Source of the DNA: Tunicatimonas sp964551335
GTDB lineage: Bacteria; Bacteroidota; Bacteroidia; Cytophagales; Cyclobacteriaceae
Direction: 5' to 3'
NCBI GenBank assembly: GCA_964551335.1
Contig: CAZKCO010000024.1
Span: forward strand, 33,663 to 97,662
Length of the DNA stretch: 64,000 nt
The stretch's first letter is position 1. Each line of letters starts with the position of its first letter. Position numbers and translations under genes: made by a program. Below are positions 14,887 through 24,308 of the stretch, in pieces. The notes beneath the pieces were generated by a model. It was not told where the DNA came from, ran no database searches, and saw only the letters and a program-made list of their open reading frames with translations.

Positions 14887-15738
14887 TTATGCGGAATGCT
14901 TGTTTACCATTTCCCGAATGAATTTCAGTCCCTGTTCAGCCATATCCCAGGGTTGGGCGAACTCCCGCCAAACATTAATAGCATTGGCAAAGTCGGGGTC
15001 ATTACGGGTGAAGCCTTCAATGGTATACCAGCCCTGATAGTTAATTTTCGCCAGCGTTGCGAAGGTTTCGTCCCAATGCACGTGCCCGGCTCCCGGCGTG
15101 CCCCGGTCGTTCTCACTGATGTGGAAGTGGCGCAGGTAGGGAGCAATAGTTTCAATGGCCTCCCCTACCTTCTTTTCCTCGATATTGGCGTGATGGGTGT
15201 CGTACATTGCTTGTACCTGAGGATGATCGGCTTTTTTAACCAGGTACGAAAGTTGATCCATTGTATTGCAGAGGTAGCACTCGAAGCGGTTCAGCGCTTC
15301 TATCGTCATTACTACATCCGCCTGAGCAGCATGGTCACCGGCAGCGTTCAGGATTTCAGCACTGCGACTGTATTCATCTTCGGTTGGGGCGTGTCCGGCG
15401 AAGGTGGCAAATGCTGAATGAAAAGGGCCACAGAGCACTTTGGCGTTCATATCGTGGCAACGATCAATGGCCCACTTGATACGATCCAGCCCTTTCTTTC
15501 TAACACTCTCTGAGTCACTAATGAGATTTTCTTCCGCCGAGAGCGTAAAAACGTTGGTGACTTCCAGACCAATATCCTGACAATGGGCCCCTATCTTTTT
15601 ATAGATTGCTTCTTTTTCGGCACCAACGAAAAATTCTACCCCGTCGTAACCAATTTCTTTTAGCCGGTCAACAATCGGCAGCAGTTCATCCGAAACTACG
15701 GCCGACCAGGCTAGCACATTAAATCCGATTTTATTCAT
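14887..15738 (-). CDS. sugar isomerase/epimerase, hydroxypyruvate-isomerase or ketose-3-epimerase type
   Basis: The 283-residue TIM-barrel has the complete metal tetrad of the ketose-3-epimerase/hydroxypyruvate-isomerase group: E147 in MTIEALNRFE, D180 in MYDTHHANIEE, H206 in RHFHISEND and E241 in YTIEGFTRND. The two glutamates would carry the acid-base chemistry. In recently described 3-keto-glycoside pathways of Bacteroidota, related proteins act as lyases, so epimerase is not the only option. It has no signal peptide. It is spaced 17 nt from the DUF1080 gene and 1 nt from DUF4432. Confidence 0.87.
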   Translation of the reverse strand: MNKIGFNVLAWSAVVSDELLPIVDRLKEIGYDGVEFFVGAEKEAIYKKIGAHCQDIGLEVTNVFTLSAEENLISDSESVRKKGLDRIKWAIDRCHDMNAKVLCGPFHSAFATFAGHAPTEDEYSRSAEILNAAGDHAAQADVVMTIEALNRFECYLCNTMDQLSYLVKKADHPQVQAMYDTHHANIEEKKVGEAIETIAPYLRHFHISENDRGTPGAGHVHWDETFATLAKINYQGWYTIEGFTRNDPDFANAINVWREFAQPWDMAEQGLKFIREMVNKHSA

Positions 15739-15755
15739 TCGCGTTAGTTGTTGTT

Positions 15756-16559
15756 TTAAAGTTGTTTCAGTTGAATGTTTCGGTATTCTACTTTCATGGG
15801 GGGGCCGCGGTGGACCTGTAAGCCTAACAGTCCGCCCATCGCCCGGTTTTGCTGGTCTTCATCGGTGACATCGCTCATGAGCACCCCATTCACGTAGTGT
15901 TGTAGCCGGTTACCCTTGATGACCAGATGTATCTCGTTCCAGTCTTCCTGCTTAATATGCGACTTCAGCGAGTCACTCTCTCCTAAAGAAGCAACCACCT
16001 CGGTTGGCACCCAGGCATTTCGCTCTACGTGCGCTCGCAACCCTCCGGCAGCATCCGGATCTTCCGGGCTATTCACTATTGTTTTCTGTCCCCGGTAGGC
16101 CAGCGTGGTGCGCTTGCGTTCTTCGTAATTCTGACCGGTGTAGCGGTTTTGCCCATCAATATCGGCCTGATAGCCGCGTAGCGCAAACGGAATGGTATCC
16201 AGTTGCTCGCTGCGGTAATTGATCCCACTGTTGCCGCTTTCAGAAATACGAAATTCTGCTTTTAATTCAAAGTCCTTCGGCTCTCCATCTCGCCAAATTA
16301 GGAAAGAGTTAGCGGGTAGCGGTTTTTCGGGAGTAATCTCCCCAACGATAGTGCCGTTTTCTACCCGCCAGTAATCCGGATCGCCCTCCCAACCGTTCAG
16401 ACTTTCGCCATCAAAAATTGAAACAAATTCTTTCGCTGGGGATTCTGCTTCTTCACTTCCCTCAGCGGCCTGGGTAGATGGGGTCTGACAGGAACTGAGC
16501 ACCGAGCCAAACAGAATAACTTTTACTGTCAGGAAAAGAAGCAGTTTTTTAATTGGCAT
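15756..16559 (-). CDS. DUF1080 (3-keto-disaccharide hydrolase domain) lipoprotein
   Basis: The 267-residue precursor has a lipoprotein signal, VLSSCQTP with Cys24, then an acidic linker and one DUF1080 domain (about 45-265). Family marks are FVSIFDGESLNGWEGDPDYW, RISESGNSGINYRSEQ, GYQADIDGQNRYTGQNYEE, WNEIHLVIKGNRLQHYVNGV and GLLGLQVHRGPPMKVEYRNIQLK. It is a concanavalin-like jelly roll. Family members have been linked to hydrolysis of 3-keto glycosides, which fits the oxidoreductase and isomerases encoded downstream in the same operon. It should act in the periplasm or at the outer membrane. It is the first gene of the 16559-to-9438 cluster. Confidence 0.9.
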   Translation of the reverse strand: MPIKKLLLFLTVKVILFGSVLSSCQTPSTQAAEGSEEAESPAKEFVSIFDGESLNGWEGDPDYWRVENGTIVGEITPEKPLPANSFLIWRDGEPKDFELKAEFRISESGNSGINYRSEQLDTIPFALRGYQADIDGQNRYTGQNYEERKRTTLAYRGQKTIVNSPEDPDAAGGLRAHVERNAWVPTEVVASLGESDSLKSHIKQEDWNEIHLVIKGNRLQHYVNGVLMSDVTDEDQQNRAMGGLLGLQVHRGPPMKVEYRNIQLKQL

Positions 16560-16593
16560 TTTATCTAGGTTGCTTATAGAAAGAAAGTTGAGT

Positions 16594-16627
16594 AAAAAAG
16601 TCCGGCACCTATTTCTGGTACCGGACT
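16594..16627 (-). terminator. Rho-independent terminator after the haem-dehydrogenase gene
   Basis: On the minus strand AGTCCGGTACC pairs with GGTGCCGGACT (one mismatch) around a 7-nt loop, followed by TTTTTTACT. It lies just past the stop at 16643 and separates that gene from the DUF1080 operon. Confidence 0.8.
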
Positions 16628-16642
16628 AGACGATAAGGTCTT

Positions 16643-19366
16643 CTACTGACCAGCTTCGTCCCCGCCCTGGTAAATTTCATGATCGGGATTACCACCCGCC
16701 ATGAGGTACGCGATTAAGTCTCTCAGCTCATTTTCGTTTAGCGGGTAAATCAAATTGGGGGGCATCACCGACACGGCGGCTAACCTACTTTCTTTGACCT
16801 CAGCTTTGGGCACCTCCCGGATATAGTCGGGCGCAAACGGATTTTGCGAGAGGTAGTACGTATCTTCGTCTTGATCGGTAATTCTACCCACCAACGTTCT
16901 TCCATTATTGAGATAAAGTACTGTAGAGGCGTACTGGTCGGAGATTGCTTTATTAGGTTCAATAATGGCTTCAATCATATCAGCGGTAGAGAAGCGGGTA
17001 CCCAGACGGGTTAAATCCGGCCCGATAATCCCTCCTTCGCCCCGCATACTGTGGCAGGTTAGGCAGCGCGTAGCGGCGTACATATTAGCTCCTACCTCAA
17101 AATCGGCATTCTGCATGCCCAGACTGTCTACTGCGGCTACAGCTTCATCAATTTTCCAGTTTCGACGGGGGCCTTTGGGGCGCGGCACGTCCGCCAGATC
17201 TTTACCGTTATTGGCCAGCAACGAATCGCCCGATAGGTTGTTGTAGTACTCAAACTTATCTTCGGGTACCCGGGTAAGCGCCTCTTTTCGGGCTTTGTCA
17301 ATAAAGCCGATATAGCTGTTACCGGCCTCAAAATCGAAGGCCCGATAGAACCATTTGAAGTAGCGCTCTCGCTGTTCGGGAGTCCAGCCGGACTCTTGCT
17401 CGCTAAGCACGGTAGCGTAGTAGGTTTGCTGAGCGGGAGGGATATCCTTCAGCATCCGGGCAATATCCAGTCCGTACTGAGGGTTTCGCAGTATCAGGTC
17501 GGAGCTTTCGGTGGCTGACTCAGCCTGAGACGGCGCCCGACTTTCGTCCTCTTCCAGCAAGGTCAAAGTGGTTTCAATCACTCCGGGAGCATCCAGACTC
17601 ACCAGTAGCTTGCTCAATGATGCATTGATGATTTCGTTATCCGCCGGATACTGAGCGCTTAAATAGTTAACTACTTCCTGTTTTGTTTCGGAAGCAGGCT
17701 CACCCATCCGAACCAAGGTAAGCTCAAACGCTCTTAGTAAATCCACCTGCTGCTGATTATCTAGCTGATCGTAGTCTACCTGCGTTAATTTATCGAGCAT
17801 CTGATCTTTCATTGAGTTATCGCCGGGCAACGACTTGCCGTGGCGAGCTAAAGCAATCATACCCTGGGTGAGGGTTACCGGATCGCTTTCGTTCAGCACC
17901 TTATCTTTCCACTGGTCCACCGGCTGTTGCTCTACGGCAATGCGGGCCGCGTAGCGCACAAATCGGTCCGCGTGATTCAGATGCGGCCAGGCGGCTTCTA
18001 CCCCACCCGTAGCGCCTTCTTGATGGTACTCTTCCAGTTGCTTTCTTAATTGGTTAGCTTCGTTCACCTCAGCGGTAGCATTATCCACCTGAGTTACATC
18101 CCCGTCGTAGTATACGCGATACAGATCCGAATCCAGGCGACGGCCACCGGTCATGAAGTACATTGCTCCGTCGGGGCCAATCACTCCGTCGGTCAGCGGT
18201 AGCGGCATACCGGATACAAACTCTTCGCGTTCGCCGCGGTAGGTGCTACCTTCTGGAGTTAAATGAATAGCGTATATAATTCCAAAGCTCCAGTCGAAGG
18301 CGTATAAAGCTTTCTGATAATTTTCGGGGAAGGCTGCGCCTCGTCCGTAGATTACTCCGGTAGGTGACCCCTGTCCGATATTGAGTACCGGAGGCAGGTT
18401 ATCGGGGTAGGCCGGTGACCATTTGCCGTTACCGGTTCGCCAGCCAAACTCGCTACCGCTGGTTACGTGGCAGATACGGGTAGGACGATACCAGGGCATC
18501 CCCAGGTCCCACTCCATGTCGGAGTCGTAAGTGAACATATCTCCGGCATCATTGAAGGCAATATCGAAGGGGTTACGGAAGCCGGCACTGATCAGCTCCC
18601 AACGCTCACCCGCCGGGTCAATCTTAGCAATCCACCCGCCCGGAGCACCCCGGTCGTTGGCGTGGCCCCGGGGGTCTTTGATTTGCGGAAACAGGTTGTC
18701 GTCTTCCCAGACTTTAGGCAAACGATAATGATCCATCTCCGGCAAATCAGTATGGTTTCCGGCGATTACGTAAAGTGATTCTCCGTCGGGAGAGGGAATA
18801 ATACTGTGGGGACCGTGTTCACCGGACCCTTCCAACTGTTTTAGCAACGTCAGCTTATCGAATTCATCGTCACCATCAGTATCCTGCAATCGGTATAAGC
18901 CACTACCCTTATCAAACTCCTGCTCCTCCTCATCTTCCTTCAGCCGATGGTTTACCATCACGTACAGGCTATTGAAGGCATAGAGCAATCCCTGGGCGTA
19001 GCCCATCTGCACCACCGAGTCGGCCACCGGATCATCGGTTTTAATTCTAATTTTTTCAATCTCCGGAGTCAGATCTTCAGCTCCGATTTCGGGTATCATA
19101 AGCCGGTAGAGAGAACCGTACTGGTCAGAAACGGTCAACCGCCCCTGATCATCAAAAGCCATGGACACCCAGGAACCCATCTCGTTTTCCGAGGGGCTAA
19201 ACAGATGTTCGGCTTTAAAACCATCCTGTAGCTTGAGCTTGTCGATTTTTGGATTGTCGGCTACAGCTTCAGCGGATGGGTTACTATCAAACCCTGTTGG
19301 AAATGAAAAGAACAACAGGAAGTATCCCAGAAAGAGAGACTGAATGAAAAGATAGGTTATGTTCAT
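16643..19366 (-). CDS. large secreted sugar-dehydrogenase-like beta-propeller with C-terminal c-type haem domain
   Basis: The 907-residue exported protein has an N-terminal signal or anchor (about 1-20). A six-bladed, sorbosone/PQQ-dehydrogenase-like propeller follows (about 40-420; GEHGPHSIIPSPDG, AGFRNPFDIAFNDAGD, DGVIGPDGAMYFM). A helical-repeat middle spans about 440-660. A C-terminal haem domain has CLTCH at 768-772 and a likely methionine ligand in VSVMPPN. The last part matches the 'putative haem-binding' domain first noted in Planctomycetes. A periplasmic dehydrogenase passing electrons to its own haem is the natural reading; PQQ binding and substrate are unproven. It is transcribed toward the DUF1080 cluster but ended by its own terminator. 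Confidence 0.85.
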   Translation of the reverse strand: MNITYLFIQSLFLGYFLLFFSFPTGFDSNPSAEAVADNPKIDKLKLQDGFKAEHLFSPSENEMGSWVSMAFDDQGRLTVSDQYGSLYRLMIPEIGAEDLTPEIEKIRIKTDDPVADSVVQMGYAQGLLYAFNSLYVMVNHRLKEDEEEQEFDKGSGLYRLQDTDGDDEFDKLTLLKQLEGSGEHGPHSIIPSPDGESLYVIAGNHTDLPEMDHYRLPKVWEDDNLFPQIKDPRGHANDRGAPGGWIAKIDPAGERWELISAGFRNPFDIAFNDAGDMFTYDSDMEWDLGMPWYRPTRICHVTSGSEFGWRTGNGKWSPAYPDNLPPVLNIGQGSPTGVIYGRGAAFPENYQKALYAFDWSFGIIYAIHLTPEGSTYRGEREEFVSGMPLPLTDGVIGPDGAMYFMTGGRRLDSDLYRVYYDGDVTQVDNATAEVNEANQLRKQLEEYHQEGATGGVEAAWPHLNHADRFVRYAARIAVEQQPVDQWKDKVLNESDPVTLTQGMIALARHGKSLPGDNSMKDQMLDKLTQVDYDQLDNQQQVDLLRAFELTLVRMGEPASETKQEVVNYLSAQYPADNEIINASLSKLLVSLDAPGVIETTLTLLEEDESRAPSQAESATESSDLILRNPQYGLDIARMLKDIPPAQQTYYATVLSEQESGWTPEQRERYFKWFYRAFDFEAGNSYIGFIDKARKEALTRVPEDKFEYYNNLSGDSLLANNGKDLADVPRPKGPRRNWKIDEAVAAVDSLGMQNADFEVGANMYAATRCLTCHSMRGEGGIIGPDLTRLGTRFSTADMIEAIIEPNKAISDQYASTVLYLNNGRTLVGRITDQDEDTYYLSQNPFAPDYIREVPKAEVKESRLAAVSVMPPNLIYPLNENELRDLIAYLMAGGNPDHEIYQGGDEAGQ

Positions 19367-19657
19367 AGGTAATAAAGTGTGCTATTTCGAAAAGATAAGA
19401 TGAAATACTGATTCTTTCTCAGCCTTCTGATAACCCTTTGATCAGACTGCTTTAATAATTCTACGCTGGCTTACTGCCTGGTTAACGGCAGGCCAACTTA
19501 ACAAATTATCATTATTAGCGATAATTTCCCGTACAAATTGCTGAATCCCGGCTTCTTTTCCAAGAAAGAAAACTTTTTCAAAAAATAAAGTCAGAATTTT
19601 GAAGGCATTCCAATAAACTTTCCCCACTGTATTTAATAGCAAACTACTAATACAACC
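19367..19657. other. divergent intergenic region, no feature recognised
   Basis: This AT-rich gap between the haem-dehydrogenase gene and the FecR gene must hold both promoters. I found no convincing TAnnTTTG element or inverted repeat. A minus-strand open frame at 19442-19774 overlaps the FecR start and is not credible. Confidence 0.3.
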
Positions 19658-20692
19658 ATGTCCTACCAAAATTACCAGGTTAGCGACTTTGTAACCGACG
19701 ATTTTTTTCGAAGATGGGTACTCTCTCCCGACCAAGAAACCAGTGACTACTGGCAAGTGTGGTGCAAGCAGCATCCGGAGAAAGCCCCAATCATCCTGCA
19801 GGCTCGCACGCTGGTACTGATGACCAATATTGAGTCAGTCGATTATACCGAAAAGGATCGATTAGAGACCTGGCAGAATATTAATCAATCTCTCAATAAA
19901 AACGAATCCTCCCCGGCTTTCCCCCAAAAACCGGAGGCCCGTCCTACTTTCCGGTGGATGAAACTAGCCGCAGCGCTAACCGGCTTTCTCCTGATAAGTT
20001 TTTACGTGATTAACGCTTATGTCAATGATGCTGAGGAGTATCGAACTGGTTATGGCGAAGTAATTACTGTTTCGTTGCCGGATGGCTCTACCGCAATGCT
20101 CAATGCTAACTCAACCCTTCGGGTTTCTTCCCGCTGGCAGCAAAAACGGGAGGTTTGGCTGGAGGGAGAAGCCTTTTTTACGGTTGAAAAATCTTTGGAG
20201 TCCACTATCCAGCCGAAAACAGCCTGCCGAAAGTTTACGGTTCACGCCGGTGAGGTAGCCGTAGAAGTGCTGGGCACCCGGTTCAATGTTCAGAAGCGAT
20301 GTAAAACTACCCGGGTAGTTCTGGAAGAAGGAGTGGTCACCTTAAAGAATGACGCTCAGAAGAATAGGAACCGTATCCGGCTGACCGAAGGCGAGGTAGC
20401 CACCTACCTTCCCAAAAACGATAGCTTCAAACGGGAGCTCGCCGATACCGAAATGCTACTCTCCTGGAAAGAGAGCCTGCACGTTTTTAAAGCCGCCCCT
20501 CTGAACGAAGTGGCCCAAACGATAGAAAATATTTACGGTCATCAGGTACGCGTTTCGGCTGAAGTAAAGAAGAGAAGATTTAGTGCTAAAGTTCCCTACG
20601 GTCAAATTGACCTGCTTCTAGAGTTGCTTGGCGAGTCTTTAAACTTACACATAGAGCAGAACGAAGACTATATACTAATTCAGCCCCGATAG
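19658..20692 (+). CDS. FecR-family anti-sigma/signal-transduction protein
   Basis: The 344-residue single-pass membrane protein has an N-terminal cytoplasmic anti-sigma-like part (about 1-95, DUF4880-like FFRRWVLSPDQETSDYW). A transmembrane helix spans about 104-122 (LAAALTGFLLISFYVI). The periplasmic FecR core follows: EYRTGYGEVITVSLPDGSTAMLNANSTLR and VWLEGEAFFTVEKS are the family hallmarks. A DUF4974 module (about 270-340) ends the protein. It precedes a SusC/SusD pair, as in Bacteroidota glycan-uptake systems where FecR relays SusC occupancy to an ECF sigma factor. No sigma gene lies directly upstream; one follows SusD at 26254. Confidence 0.93.
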   Translation: MSYQNYQVSDFVTDDFFRRWVLSPDQETSDYWQVWCKQHPEKAPIILQARTLVLMTNIESVDYTEKDRLETWQNINQSLNKNESSPAFPQKPEARPTFRWMKLAAALTGFLLISFYVINAYVNDAEEYRTGYGEVITVSLPDGSTAMLNANSTLRVSSRWQQKREVWLEGEAFFTVEKSLESTIQPKTACRKFTVHAGEVAVEVLGTRFNVQKRCKTTRVVLEEGVVTLKNDAQKNRNRIRLTEGEVATYLPKNDSFKRELADTEMLLSWKESLHVFKAAPLNEVAQTIENIYGHQVRVSAEVKKRRFSAKVPYGQIDLLLELLGESLNLHIEQNEDYILIQPR

Positions 20693-20754
20693 TAATTAAC
20701 CTTTTCACAACAAACTAATACTGTTTTTTTACTTCAACCTAAAGTTTCACTACT

Positions 20755-23700
20755 ATGAGATTACCCTTATTTACTCTTAAGAAGATTCCTATCTTCCTAC
20801 TGCTGTATGGCTTGGGTTCGCTGGCGTTTGCGCAGGAACTAGCCAGCAACCAGCGTTATCTTCAGTTTCACCAGCAGCGAACCAATGATGAGCATCAGCC
20901 TCAAAAAGTTGCGCTGAAAGATGCCCTGGAAAAGCTGCAAAATGATTTAGAGATAAAGTTTGCCTACGATGAAGATCTGGTCGAACCCCACACAGTCTCT
21001 TCGCAAATAGTAAAAAATGCTGACGAGCGAAAGCAGGATGTTCCTCAACTACTGGAAGAGTTACTAAGCCCTCTACAGCTAAAGGCCCGCAAGGTAGGCG
21101 ATTATTATATTATCAAGAAGGAAGAGGCTTCCACGAGAGAGCCCGCTCTTCAACCTATTAAGCCCAGTTTGGGCCAAACCGAATCTGCACTTCAACTTAG
21201 CTCGGTAAGGGCCAGTCTACCGGATCGCCAGCCGGGTAATATAGCACTTAACCAGAAACCAGCTATTGCGGTTAGCGGTACGGTTACTGATGCCACCTCC
21301 GGAATAGAGCTCCCTGGCATTAACGTGTTAGTGAAAGGAAGCAGTACCGGTACGGTGACTGATATTAACGGACAGTACAACATTAACGTACCGGACGAAA
21401 ATGGAATACTGGTTTTCTCTTCCATTGGTTACCTGACCCAGGAAGTGGCCGTGAACGGACGATCGGTGGTGGATGTAATCATGAACGAAGACATCCAAAG
21501 CCTGGAGGAAATTGTAGTGGTTGGTTACGGTAGCCAGCTAAAGCGAGAGGTTACCGGATCGGTTCAATCGGTAGATGCAGCCGAATTAAAAGATTTGCCC
21601 GTGGGTCAGGTGGCGCAAAAACTACAGGGCCGTTTGGCCGGAGTGCAAATCAACCAAACCACCGGTCAGCCTGGTCGGGGTATGTCGGTCCGTATTCGGG
21701 GACAGTTCTCAATATCGGGTGGGAGTGACCCACTGTACGTAGTAGACGGGTTTCCTATCACTGGTAATATCAACGATATTAACCCCGACGAAATACAGGA
21801 TATTACGGTACTGAAGGATGCGGCATCCACCTCTCTTTACGGTTCGCGGGCCGCGAACGGGGTAGTGCTGATTACCACGAAGAAAGGCAGCAAAGGCCAG
21901 ACCAACGTTAGCGTTACGGCTTACGGTGGTATTCAGGAGGTTCCGGAGAAAGGGCGACTACAGATGATGAACGCGGTAGAGTTTGCCCAGTTTAAAAAGG
22001 AGTACTACGAAGATGCGGGTCAGGAAGTGCCCGAGATCTTTCAGAACCCCTCCGATTTTGAGGGACAAAACAACGACTGGTACGATGCTTTACTCCGCCG
22101 AGCCCCCATTCAAAGCTACAACGTGACGGTTACCTCCAATAAGGAAAAGGTAAATACGGCCATTGTCGCGGGTATTTTCGATCAGGAAGGGGTTGTGCTG
22201 AATTCAGGTTTTAAACGCTACTCAGTGCGGATGAACACCAGCTACGAACTTTCCGACAAAGTGCGGATGGGATTAAATGTTGCCCCGGCCTACATAGAGG
22301 ATAATATCCCTCGTACCGACGGTACTCGGGGCACGGGTATACTTTTTAATGCGCTACACACCTGGCCCATTATGCCGATCTACGACGAAAACGGTGAGCT
22401 CACTTCGTTCAACCGCTTCCCGGCCGAAACCGGAAACATTTTTGCCTACGCTAACTGGGTGCGTTCGGTAGAAGAAATTCGGGACGAAACCAAGCAGTTA
22501 AACGTACTGTCAAATGCCTTTGTAGAATTTGAGCCGATAGAAGGTTTAGTGCTGAAGTCTACCTTCAACGCTGAGTTCTACAACTCCAAGTATTTTTACT
22601 TTAGCCCTTCTACCGCTACTGGCCGAATTAACGTGCCTTTACCCACCGATGCGCTGTCTATCCGAGAGGACATTAACGATTTCTCTTGGTTGAACGAAAA
22701 CCTGGTTACCTACGGCAATAGCATCGGCGATCATAGCTTTGAGGTGCTGGGCGGGTTTACCATACAAAAGTTTCGTCAGGATTTGACCCGAATTCAGGCT
22801 GACACCTATTCTGACGACCGTCTTCCTACTATCCAGGGAGCTATTAATATCAACCGGGGCGGTACCCGAAGTGGCGTAGAAGAATGGGGGCTAGTGTCCT
22901 TCCTCTCGCGGGTAAACTATAATTACAAGGGCAAATATTTACTAACGGCCGCTATCCGGAGTGATGGCTCTTCCCGCTTTGGGGAGGATAACCGTTGGGG
23001 GGTATTCCCCTCAGCCTCTGCGGGATGGGTAGTTTCGGATGAAACTTTCCTGAGGGATGTTCCTACTATTTCCTTTACTAAAATTCGCGCTAGTTACGGG
23101 GTTACGGGTAATAATAATATCGGTAACTACACCCAGTACGCCCTGATTGACAATACTGTTAATGCTGCTTTCGGAAATGATATTGCTCCCGGTGCGGTAG
23201 TAACCTCCCTGGCGAATAGCAATTTGGGGTGGGAAACTACTACCCAATTTGATATTGGATTAGATCTTGGGCTATTCGATGATAGAATCCAGTTTGTATA
23301 CGACTACTACACCAAGAGAACTACTAACTTACTGTACGCCGTGCAGGTACCCCAGGAATCAGGGTTTAGCAACTTCAACGACAACATTGGAGAAATTCGC
23401 TTTTGGGGACACGAATTTGCTTTGAATACCCAGAACACGACTGGCAGACTGATTTGGACAACCAATGCTAACATATCCTTTAACCGGAATATTGTGGAAA
23501 GCCTGGCCGAAGGTATAGACCGGGTGTACGGTACTTTTCACATTACTCAGGTGGGACAGCCCTTTGGCCAATTTTACGGCCACATTGCCGACGGGGTGTA
23601 TATGAACGAAGAGGATCTTAATAACTCACCCCAAGTACCGGGCCGCTCTACGGTAGGTAGTATCAAGTTAGTAGACGTAAACGGCGACGGCGTAATTACC

Positions 23701-24270
23701 CGCGGGGGTGATAACGACGACCGGGCCATCATGGGTAACCCCTTCCCGAAATTTATTTACGGCATTACCAATACCCTGCGCTACAACAAATTTGATTTCA
23801 CGGTAGTGGGAACCGGCTCTCACGGCAATCAGGTGCTAGTTCGCCACTTGTACAGTACTACTAACCTCGACGGAGTATTCAACCTGATGCGCGATGTGAA
23901 GTACCGCTTCCGCTCACCGGAAAACCCCGGAAGAGGATTCTTCGGTACTACTGTGGGCGGTGGGAACGTAACCGGTATTGAGCGCGACTGGATGAACAGC
24001 CGCTTTGTGGCCGATGCTTCCTTCTTTACCATCCGAAATATTACGCTGGGTTACACCTTTGGTGGAATAGAAAAACTGTTTCGCTCGGCTCGTTTATACA
24101 CCTCAGTTCAAAATGCCTTTGTTTTTACTAACTACTGGGGTGGCCAAAACCCTGAAACCAGTATGCAAAATAACGGACTGGGAGACGGCGGAAACCTGAG
24201 CCAGGGAATTGATCTATCGGGCTACCCCGTGCCGCGTACCTATACCATCGGAGTAAATCTTAACTTCTAA
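20755..24270 (+). CDS. SusC/RagA-family TonB-dependent outer-membrane transporter with STN domain
   Basis: The 1171-residue protein has a signal peptide (about 1-25), then a secretin/TonB N-terminal domain (about 55-120, DALEKLQNDLEIKFAYDEDL). A carboxypeptidase-D-like domain spans about 172-248 (GTVTDINGQYNINV, ILVFSSIGY). A SusC TonB box region (IVVVGYGSQ) and a plug domain (about 260-375; IRIRG-type VRIRGQFSIS, DPLYVVDGFP, YGSRAANGVVLITTKKG) precede a 22-strand barrel ending in YTIGVNLNF. The STN domain is the hallmark of SusC proteins that signal to FecR, consistent with the upstream FecR gene. It imports an oligosaccharide or similar ligand, identity unknown. SusD follows after 38 nt. 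Confidence 0.96.
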   Translation: MRLPLFTLKKIPIFLLLYGLGSLAFAQELASNQRYLQFHQQRTNDEHQPQKVALKDALEKLQNDLEIKFAYDEDLVEPHTVSSQIVKNADERKQDVPQLLEELLSPLQLKARKVGDYYIIKKEEASTREPALQPIKPSLGQTESALQLSSVRASLPDRQPGNIALNQKPAIAVSGTVTDATSGIELPGINVLVKGSSTGTVTDINGQYNINVPDENGILVFSSIGYLTQEVAVNGRSVVDVIMNEDIQSLEEIVVVGYGSQLKREVTGSVQSVDAAELKDLPVGQVAQKLQGRLAGVQINQTTGQPGRGMSVRIRGQFSISGGSDPLYVVDGFPITGNINDINPDEIQDITVLKDAASTSLYGSRAANGVVLITTKKGSKGQTNVSVTAYGGIQEVPEKGRLQMMNAVEFAQFKKEYYEDAGQEVPEIFQNPSDFEGQNNDWYDALLRRAPIQSYNVTVTSNKEKVNTAIVAGIFDQEGVVLNSGFKRYSVRMNTSYELSDKVRMGLNVAPAYIEDNIPRTDGTRGTGILFNALHTWPIMPIYDENGELTSFNRFPAETGNIFAYANWVRSVEEIRDETKQLNVLSNAFVEFEPIEGLVLKSTFNAEFYNSKYFYFSPSTATGRINVPLPTDALSIREDINDFSWLNENLVTYGNSIGDHSFEVLGGFTIQKFRQDLTRIQADTYSDDRLPTIQGAININRGGTRSGVEEWGLVSFLSRVNYNYKGKYLLTAAIRSDGSSRFGEDNRWGVFPSASAGWVVSDETFLRDVPTISFTKIRASYGVTGNNNIGNYTQYALIDNTVNAAFGNDIAPGAVVTSLANSNLGWETTTQFDIGLDLGLFDDRIQFVYDYYTKRTTNLLYAVQVPQESGFSNFNDNIGEIRFWGHEFALNTQNTTGRLIWTTNANISFNRNIVESLAEGIDRVYGTFHITQVGQPFGQFYGHIADGVYMNEEDLNNSPQVPGRSTVGSIKLVDVNGDGVITRGGDNDDRAIMGNPFPKFIYGITNTLRYNKFDFTVVGTGSHGNQVLVRHLYSTTNLDGVFNLMRDVKYRFRSPENPGRGFFGTTVGGGNVTGIERDWMNSRFVADASFFTIRNITLGYTFGGIEKLFRSARLYTSVQNAFVFTNYWGGQNPETSMQNNGLGDGGNLSQGIDLSGYPVPRTYTIGVNLNF

Positions 24271-24308
24271 GCTAATCCACTATTCTGTACCAGATAAAAT
24301 CAGAAAAG

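Noticed and set aside
19442..19774. 110-residue minus-strand open frame
   Set aside because: It overlaps the start of the FecR gene in antisense and matches nothing.
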